A program made the position numbers and the translations under genes. A stretch of 44,981 bases of DNA from Rhodocyclaceae bacterium (GTDB taxonomy: Bacteria > Pseudomonadota > Gammaproteobacteria > Burkholderiales > Rhodocyclaceae): contig JAGRGD010000309.1 in the NCBI GenBank assembly GCA_020445665.1, forward strand, positions 1 to 44,981, written 5' to 3'. Under the pieces are notes generated by a model. The model did not search any database. It was not told the DNA's origin and saw only the letters and a list, made by a program, of their open reading frames with translations. Of the stretch, positions 39,559-44,981 are shown piece by piece (the first letter of the stretch is position 1; each line of letters starts with the position of its first letter).

Positions 39559-40379
39559 GCCGCCGCAGCGACGGCGCGACGACGGCAGGCGTGCTGGCGA
39601 ACTCCGAACGATCCGGGTCCGCGGGCTGGCGGCCCCAGCGTGACACGCTGATCCGTGGCGCTTCGCTGCTGTCCTTTCTGCTGATCTGGCAGGTGGCGGC
39701 CGTGCTCGCCCAGGACACCACGGTGCCCTATCCGGCGGTGGTGTTTTCGCGCATCGGCAGCGAGGTGGCGTCGATGGCGCTGCCCCATCACCTGGGCGTG
39801 ACGCTGCTGCGGGTGGCGATCAGCTTCGCGGTGGCGATGGTGATCGGCGCCGCCATCGGCATCGCCATGGGGCGCTGGCCGGTACTCGACCGCTTCCTCG
39901 ACGGCTGGCTGGTGCTGGGGCTCAACATCCCGGCGCTGGTGACCATCATCCTGTGCTACATCTGGTTCGGCCTCAACGACACCGCGGCGATCGTGGCGGT
40001 GGCGATCAACAAGATCCCGACCGTGGTCGTGACGGTGCGGGAGGGTGCGCGCGCCGTGGACCCGCGTCTGATGCAGGTGGCCCACGCCTACCGGGTCAGC
40101 CAGCGCCGAAAGTTCCTGCAGGTGTACCTGCCCCAGATCTACCCCTACCTGTTCGCCGCGGCGCGTGCCGGGCTGTCGCTGATCTGGAAGATCGTGCTGG
40201 TGGTCGAGCTGCTCGGCCGCAGCGAGGGCATCGGTTTCCAGCTCAATGTCTTCTTCCAGTTCTTCGACATCGCCGGCATCCTCGCCTATACGCTGGTCTT
40301 CGCCTCGGTGGTCCTGGTTATCGAAGCCCTCGCCGTGCGGCCCCTGGAGCGCCGCCTGAACCGCTGGAGGCCGCACTGA
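39555..40379 (+). CDS. ABC transporter permease (BinPDT type)
   Basis: A 274-residue inner-membrane permease with about six helices and the cytoplasmic loop that docks the ATPase (GARAVDPRLMQVAHAYRVSQ). Start is GTG 39555, overlapping the previous stop (GTGA). No other start codon in this frame lies before the first helix with better context. It forms the channel for the binding protein upstream and the ATPase downstream. Confidence 0.9.
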   Translation: MSRRSDGATTAGVLANSERSGSAGWRPQRDTLIRGASLLSFLLIWQVAAVLAQDTTVPYPAVVFSRIGSEVASMALPHHLGVTLLRVAISFAVAMVIGAAIGIAMGRWPVLDRFLDGWLVLGLNIPALVTIILCYIWFGLNDTAAIVAVAINKIPTVVVTVREGARAVDPRLMQVAHAYRVSQRRKFLQVYLPQIYPYLFAAARAGLSLIWKIVLVVELLGRSEGIGFQLNVFFQFFDIAGILAYTLVFASVVLVIEALAVRPLERRLNRWRPH

Positions 40380-41146
40380 TGCTGGAGGTCCACGTCGAGG
40401 AGAAACGATACGCCGACCGCGGCGGTCGCCACCACCTGGCCCTGCGGGAGCTGCGCCTGACGGCCCGCGACGGCGAGTTCGTGTGTCTCGTCGGCCCGTC
40501 CGGCTGTGGCAAGAGCACACTGCTGAACATTGTCGGGGGTCTCGATCCGGACGCGCGCGCCAGCGTGAGCCTCGACGGCCGCGCGCGCGGCCGGGATATC
40601 GGCTTCATGTTCCAGGAGCCGCGCCTGATGCCCTGGCTCACCGTGCTGCAGAACGTCTGCCTGGTGCTCGAGGCGGTGGGCGACGGCGAGGCGCGTGCCA
40701 CGGAACTGCTGGAGGCCATGGACCTCGGCGAGGTCCTGCACGCTTTCCCGGGTACCCTGTCTGGCGGCATGCAGCGGCGGGTGGCCCTGGCGCGTGCCTT
40801 CGCCATCGAACCGAAGCTGCTGCTGATGGACGAACCCTTCGTGTCTCTCGACGCGCCGACCGCGGCGCGCCTGCGGGAGATGCTGATCGCCCTCTGGCAG
40901 CGCCAGCGCACGACCGTGGTGTTCGTCACCCACGACCTGCGCGAGGCGTTGGCGCTGGCCGACCGTATCTGTTTTCTGTCGCCGTCGCCGGGGCGCATCG
41001 TGCTCGAGCAGGCGGTTACGCTGCCCCGACCCCGCCGCCCGGAGTCGCCGGAGGTGGGGCGCCTCTACGAGGAACTGCTGTCCCGCGATCCCGACCTGCT
41101 GGCCGGGCTGGCGGCCCACCCCCAGGAAGACCTTGCCCATGACTGA
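40379..41146 (+). CDS. ABC transporter ATP-binding protein (NitT/TauT type)
   Basis: A 255-residue ATPase: Walker A GPSGCGKST (39-47), signature LSGGMQ (127-132), Walker B LLLMDEP (147-153) and switch histidine His185 (VTHD). The start overlaps the permease stop (TGATG) and its end overlaps the next ATPase gene by eight bases, so all are coupled. It powers the importer encoded by the first two genes. Confidence 0.93.
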   Translation: MLEVHVEEKRYADRGGRHHLALRELRLTARDGEFVCLVGPSGCGKSTLLNIVGGLDPDARASVSLDGRARGRDIGFMFQEPRLMPWLTVLQNVCLVLEAVGDGEARATELLEAMDLGEVLHAFPGTLSGGMQRRVALARAFAIEPKLLLMDEPFVSLDAPTAARLREMLIALWQRQRTTVVFVTHDLREALALADRICFLSPSPGRIVLEQAVTLPRPRRPESPEVGRLYEELLSRDPDLLAGLAAHPQEDLAHD

Positions 41147-41909
41147 TACCCGCCCCGTAGTGCTCCTGCAGGTGGACGCCGTCGCCAAGTCCTACGGCGC
41201 CCGCAAGGCGCTGGACGGGGTCTCGATCGCGGTCGGCGCGGGGGAGTTCGTGGCCCTGCTCGGACCGAACGGCGCCGGCAAGAGCACCCTGTTCCAGCTC
41301 CTGTCGGGGCTGTTCGTGGCCGACGGCGGGCGCATCGAGATCTGTGGTCACGACATCCGCAGGTCGCCGGTCCGGGCGCTGGCGCACATCGGCATCGTGT
41401 TCCAGCAGCCGACCCTCGATCTGGACCTGTCGGTCGAGCGCAACCTGATGTTCCACGCCCGCCTGCACGGGATCGGCAGCGGCGAGGCGCGCCGCCGAAT
41501 TGAGCGTGAGCTGACCACCCAGGGCCTGCTCGAGCGGCGCAAGGATCGGGTGCGCGATCTGTCCGGGGGCAACCGTCGCAAGGTCGAGCTGGCCCGCGCG
41601 ATGGTTCACGAGCCCCGCGTGTTGCTGATGGACGAGGCCACCGTCGGCCTCGATCCCGGCTCGCGGGCGACCCTGCTGGCCCAGGTTCATGGCCTGTGCG
41701 AGAGCCGCGGCGTCGGTGTGCTGTGGACCTCCCACCTGGTGGACGAGGCCGAGGCGGCCGACCGTATCGTGCTGCTGCACCAGGGCAAGGTCCGTGCCGA
41801 AGGCACGCCCGCGGCGCTGGTGGCCTCCGCCGGCGCCGAGACGTTGGCCGGGGCCTTTGCCCAACTCACCGAAGGCGCCGCCAAGGCGCCCGAAACCACC
41901 CCTGCATGA
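41139..41909 (+). CDS. ABC-2 type transporter ATP-binding protein, PQQ alcohol dehydrogenase-associated
   Basis: A 256-residue ATPase: Walker A GPNGAGKST (42-50), Q-loop IVFQQPTLD, signature LSGGN (141-145), Walker B VLLMDEA (161-167) and the switch segment WTSHL. It resembles the ATPase regularly found with PQQ-dependent alcohol dehydrogenases (PedA-type) and pairs with the ABC-2 permease at the end of the operon. ATG 41139 overlaps the previous gene. Confidence 0.92.
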   Translation: MTDTRPVVLLQVDAVAKSYGARKALDGVSIAVGAGEFVALLGPNGAGKSTLFQLLSGLFVADGGRIEICGHDIRRSPVRALAHIGIVFQQPTLDLDLSVERNLMFHARLHGIGSGEARRRIERELTTQGLLERRKDRVRDLSGGNRRKVELARAMVHEPRVLLMDEATVGLDPGSRATLLAQVHGLCESRGVGVLWTSHLVDEAEAADRIVLLHQGKVRAEGTPAALVASAGAETLAGAFAQLTEGAAKAPETTPA

Positions 41910-41929
41910 CCCGAGGAAGGAAGAGAGCA

Positions 41930-42904
41930 ATGAAAGCCATTCGTACCCCTGTCGCCGTGCTGGCAATGCTGCTCGCGGGCAGCGTGTGTGCCAAGGGCAC
42001 CGGCTACCTGTTCGTCAGCAGCGAGAAGGACCACGCCGTGACCGTGCTGGACGGCAAGGACCACAAGGTCGTCAAGGTCATCGAGACCGGCGAGCGGCCG
42101 CGCCACCTCCAGTTCTCGCCCGGGCGGGACATCCTCTACGTGGTGGCGAGCGACTCGGGCCGGATCGACCTGATCGACGTGGCAAAGCTCGAGGTCGTGC
42201 GCAGCATCGACGTGGGCGAGGACCCGGAGGCCTTCGACGTGGCGCCGGACGGCAAGCACTTCTACATCTCGATGGAAGAGGACGCGGCGATCTCGGTGGT
42301 GGACTCGACCACCGGCGAGCAGGTCGCCGAGATCGAGGTCGGCGAGGAGCCCGAGGGGGTCAAGGTCAGTCCGGACGGCAAGACCGTCTACGCCACCTCG
42401 GAGGTCGCCAGCATGGTGCATGTGATCGATGTGGGGACCAACGAGATCCGCGCCAACGTCACGGTCGGCAACCGGCCACGCCGCTTCGCGATTACGCCGG
42501 ACGGGGGCGAGGTCTGGGTGACCAATGAGCTGGCCGGCCAGGTGAGCATCCTCGACGGCAAGTCCAACGCGGTGAAGGGGACGGTGCCGTTCAAGCCGAA
42601 GGGCTTCCGTGACGAGGACGTGACGCCGGTGGGCATCGTCATGACGCGGGACGGCAAGACCGCCTACGTGACGCTCGGGCGGGCCAACCACGTCGCGGTC
42701 GTGGATGTGGCCAGCCGCAAGATCGAGGACTACATCCTGGTCGGCAAGCGGGCCTGGGGCGCGACCCTGTCCCGGGACGAGAAGACCCTCTACGTCGTGA
42801 ACGGGCTCTCGGACGACCTGTCGATCGTCGATACCGCCAAGCGCCGCGTATCGAAATCGATCCCGGTCGGGCGCGTACCCTATGGGGTGGTCGTGGATGA
42901 CTGA
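41930..42904 (+). CDS. PQQ-dependent catabolism-associated beta-propeller protein
   Basis: A 324-residue exported protein: signal peptide (MKAIRTPVAVLAMLLAGSVC, cut near Ala22) followed by seven YVTN-type beta-propeller repeats, such as GYLFVSSEKDHAVTVLDGK and VYATSEVASMVHVIDVG. The family is nearly always encoded beside PQQ alcohol dehydrogenases and these ABC-2 genes; its ligand or partner is not established. GAGGAAGGAAGAG precedes ATG 41930. Confidence 0.92.
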   Translation: MKAIRTPVAVLAMLLAGSVCAKGTGYLFVSSEKDHAVTVLDGKDHKVVKVIETGERPRHLQFSPGRDILYVVASDSGRIDLIDVAKLEVVRSIDVGEDPEAFDVAPDGKHFYISMEEDAAISVVDSTTGEQVAEIEVGEEPEGVKVSPDGKTVYATSEVASMVHVIDVGTNEIRANVTVGNRPRRFAITPDGGEVWVTNELAGQVSILDGKSNAVKGTVPFKPKGFRDEDVTPVGIVMTRDGKTAYVTLGRANHVAVVDVASRKIEDYILVGKRAWGATLSRDEKTLYVVNGLSDDLSIVDTAKRRVSKSIPVGRVPYGVVVDD

Positions 42905-42917
42905 CGTGGAAGACAAG

Positions 42918-44096
42918 ATGCGAACGGGACGACTTGCCCGAGGCCTGCTGGTGGGACTGGCTGCCGCGATGGTGCTGCCGGCGGCCGCGGCGCAACTGGA
43001 CTTCGGCTATCTCAGCCTGAGCCGCGACGACCGCTATCACGAGGATCGCCTCTACGTGCGCAATCTGGCCCAGGGCGAAGGCGAGCCCGAGGCCGGGCTG
43101 GCGGTGGCCCTGAAGGAGTCGAAGTTCAACGCCAGGGCGGTCGGTGTCGAGCTGGGCATGGCAAAGGCACGGGCGGCGGACGGCAAGGGACTGGTGGCGG
43201 AACTGGAGCGACTCGCCGCGAGTGGCACCCGCTACTTCCTGATCGACGCGCCCGGTGCGGTCGTGGCCGAGGTGGCCGGCGCCGTCAAGGGGCGCGACCT
43301 GCTGCTGTTCAACGTCTCCGCCCACGACGACGCCCTGCGCCAGGCCCAGTGCCAGGCCAACCTGCTGCACACCGCACCGAGCCACGCGATGCAGGCGGAC
43401 GCGCTGGCCCAGTATCTGGTGTCGCGCAAGTGGCGCTCGGTGCTGATGCTGCAGGGGCCGCTGCCGGAGGACGCGCTGATCGCAAAGGCCTTCGAACGCT
43501 CGGCCAAGCGCTTCGGCATCAAGATCGAGGACAAGCGCGACTTCATCCTCTCCAACGATCCGCGGGAGCGGGACAAGGGCAATGTCGGGCTGCTGACCGC
43601 CAATGAGGACTACGACGTGGTCTTCGTCGCCGACAGCGACGGCGAATTCGCGCGCAGCGTGCCCTACCGGACGGTGCGCGCCCGGCCGGTGGTCGGTGCC
43701 GAGGGGCTTGCCGCCCTGGGCTGGCACTGGTCGTGGGAACGCAACGGTGCGCCGCAGCTCAACTCCCGCTTCGAGAAGGCGGCCAAGCATCGCATGGGCG
43801 AAGCCGGCTGGTCGGCCTGGATGGCGGCCAAGACCGTTGTGGAGGCCATGCAGCGGACGGGCGGCGCCGACTTCGCGAAGATCCGTGCGTATCTGCTCGG
43901 ACCTGACATCACGATCGACGGTTTCAAGGGGCATCGCCTCTCCTACCGGCCATGGAACCACCAGTTGCGCCAGCCGATGCTCTTGGCGACCCACAACGCA
44001 GTGATCGAGCGGGCGCCGATCCAGGGCTTCATGCACCAGAGCAACACCCTCGATACGCTGGGCTTTGACGAGCGGGAGAGCCAATGCCAGTTCTGA
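42918..44096 (+). CDS. ABC transporter substrate-binding protein, PQQ alcohol dehydrogenase system
   Basis: A 392-residue exported binding protein of the branched-chain amino acid receptor fold, of the kind found with PQQ alcohol dehydrogenases. Signal peptide MRTGRLARGLLVGLAAAMVL, cut near Ala26. ATG 42918 is chosen because it has GGAA six bases upstream and a basic N-terminus. An in-frame ATG at 42897 overlaps the previous stop but adds the acidic TDVEDK. Why an ABC-2 exporter-type system should have a binding protein is an open question for this family. Confidence 0.88.
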   Translation: MRTGRLARGLLVGLAAAMVLPAAAAQLDFGYLSLSRDDRYHEDRLYVRNLAQGEGEPEAGLAVALKESKFNARAVGVELGMAKARAADGKGLVAELERLAASGTRYFLIDAPGAVVAEVAGAVKGRDLLLFNVSAHDDALRQAQCQANLLHTAPSHAMQADALAQYLVSRKWRSVLMLQGPLPEDALIAKAFERSAKRFGIKIEDKRDFILSNDPRERDKGNVGLLTANEDYDVVFVADSDGEFARSVPYRTVRARPVVGAEGLAALGWHWSWERNGAPQLNSRFEKAAKHRMGEAGWSAWMAAKTVVEAMQRTGGADFAKIRAYLLGPDITIDGFKGHRLSYRPWNHQLRQPMLLATHNAVIERAPIQGFMHQSNTLDTLGFDERESQCQF

Positions 44097-44118
44097 TGTC
44101 GGCCGCCGGGGTGCGCCG

Positions 44119-44931
44119 ATGACCCCGATCCATGCCCTGCGCGTGCTCGGTGCGGTCGCCGGGCGCGAGGTCGAAAAGTTCGTGCACCAGGGTGGGCGTT
44201 TCTTCTCGGCGCTGGTGCGGCCGCTGCTGTGGCTGGTCGTCTTCGCGGCGGGCTTCCAGAATGTCTTCGGGGTGTCGATCATCCCGCCCTACGAGACCTA
44301 CATCCCGTACCAGGTCTATATCGCCCCCGGCCTGCTGGGGATGATCCTGCTGTTCAACGGCATGCAGTCCTCGCTGGCGATGGTGTACGACCGGGAGATG
44401 GGCATGATGCGCCTGCTCCTCACCGCCCCGGTGCCGCGCTGGTTCCTGCTCCTCTCGAAACTGGTGGCCGGCACGCTGCTGTCGGTGCTGCAGGCCATCG
44501 CGTTTCTCGTCGTGGCCTGGCTGATCGATGTGGATCTGCCCCTCGACGGCATGCTGCTGGCCCTGCCGGCGCTGGTCCTCGCCGGCATGATGCTGGGGGC
44601 GCTGGGACTGGTGCTGTCGGTGCACGTCAAGCAACTGGAGAACTTCGCCGGCACGATGAACTTCGTGATCTTCCCGATGTTCTTCATCTCGCCCGCCCTC
44701 TATCCCCTGTGGAAGCTGCAGGAGTCCGGGGCCGAGTGGCTGCACCAGGCCGCCCGCTTCAACCCGTTCAGCCACGCCGTCGAACTGGTGCGCTTCGCCA
44801 TGTATGGACAGTTCCAGACCACCTCGTTCCTGGTCGTGAGTGGCTGCCTGCTGGTGTTCTTTGCCGTCGCGGTGGTGGGTTATGACCCGCAGCGGGGCAT
44901 GCTGAAGCGGACGGGCGGAAAGGGAGGCTAG
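44119..44931 (+). CDS. ABC-2 type permease, PQQ alcohol dehydrogenase-associated (PedC-like)
   Basis: A 270-residue inner-membrane protein with about six helices and the ABC-2 signature region (LENFAGTMNFVIFPMFFISPALYPLW). It partners the ATPase at 41139. Starts 22 bases after the binding-protein gene. The stop codon TAG is part of a CTAG followed directly by an insertion-element end, so the last residues may not be the ancestral ones. In Pseudomonas, related genes (pedABC) belong to the alcohol-degradation region. Confidence 0.9.
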   Translation: MTPIHALRVLGAVAGREVEKFVHQGGRFFSALVRPLLWLVVFAAGFQNVFGVSIIPPYETYIPYQVYIAPGLLGMILLFNGMQSSLAMVYDREMGMMRLLLTAPVPRWFLLLSKLVAGTLLSVLQAIAFLVVAWLIDVDLPLDGMLLALPALVLAGMMLGALGLVLSVHVKQLENFAGTMNFVIFPMFFISPALYPLWKLQESGAEWLHQAARFNPFSHAVELVRFAMYGQFQTTSFLVVSGCLLVFFAVAVVGYDPQRGMLKRTGGKGG

Positions 44932-44981
44932 GGTCTGTGGACATTTGTATGGCGGTCGCGCTGTGGTCTGCTGGGTTCGAG
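44928..44981 (+). mobile_element. left end of an insertion element, cut by window edge
   Basis: CTAG followed by the same 23-bp end as the element at 37872 (begins GGTCTGTGGACATTTGTATG, 44932-44954). The sequence then diverges from the palindrome, so this is the end of a longer element that continues outside the window. No coding region is visible in the last 27 bases. Confidence 0.7.

Overview
The window is high-GC and almost fully coding, with Shine-Dalgarno sites, sigma-54 and FliA-type sigma-28 promoters, TonB-dependent uptake and many periplasmic c-type cytochromes. This points to a motile, respiring proteobacterium, probably gamma or beta. The genus cannot be fixed from the sequence. 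Its theme is periplasmic alcohol oxidation by a PQQ (quinoprotein) dehydrogenase and the regulation, metal or cofactor supply, electron transfer and transport around it.

Left flank (1-9059): the 3' part of gltB and complete gltD (glutamate synthase), a rho-independent terminator, then a minus-strand DUF302 protein and a three-gene minus-strand set (double zinc-ribbon/proline-rich membrane protein, polytopic zinc-ribbon membrane protein, and an ADP-ribosylglycohydrolase-fold protein that has lost the family's metal-binding aspartates).

Core (9156-23589): a minus-strand operon runs TonB, TonB-dependent receptor, sensor kinase, LuxR-type response regulator, NosR/NirI-like flavin and Fe-S membrane protein. 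Divergent to it lies a PQQ alcohol dehydrogenase with the Asp-Tyr-Asp motif of lanthanide-dependent enzymes. It is followed by a MoxY-like kinase, a MoxX-like regulator and a small cytochrome c that could accept its electrons. Both the dehydrogenase and the kinase have textbook sigma-54 promoters, each preceded by the same short palindrome. A methyl-accepting chemotaxis protein with a FliA promoter faces this block across a shared terminator.

Cytochrome block (23973-32449): four di-heme c-type cytochromes and one lipoprotein, tightly packed on the plus strand. The last two cytochromes are tandem paralogues. I do not recognise this module as a characterised system.

Regulatory block (32436-37871, most of it minus strand): a hybrid sensor kinase, an AcoR-type sigma-54 activator interrupted by one in-frame TGA just after its GAFTGA motif, and a divergent membrane protein with a degenerate GGDEF domain.

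Right block (37872-44981): a 49-bp perfect palindromic insertion flanked by CTAG. Next is a 650-bp non-coding stretch holding two sigma-54 promoters, each with the same 17-bp operator-like site about 80-90 bp upstream. The first promoter leads into a terminated, structured, apparently non-coding transcript. The second drives a seven-gene operon: a NitT/TauT-type ABC importer, then the ABC-2 type transporter, beta-propeller and binding protein typically linked to PQQ alcohol dehydrogenases. The last gene ends in a second copy of the insertion-element end. The third copy of the 17-bp site lies upstream of the interrupted AcoR gene.

The strongest candidates for something new are the sigma-54-driven small RNA, the shared operator regulon with its broken activator, the TonB receptor with an EF-hand-like acidic loop beside a lanthanide-type dehydrogenase, and the five-gene cytochrome module.
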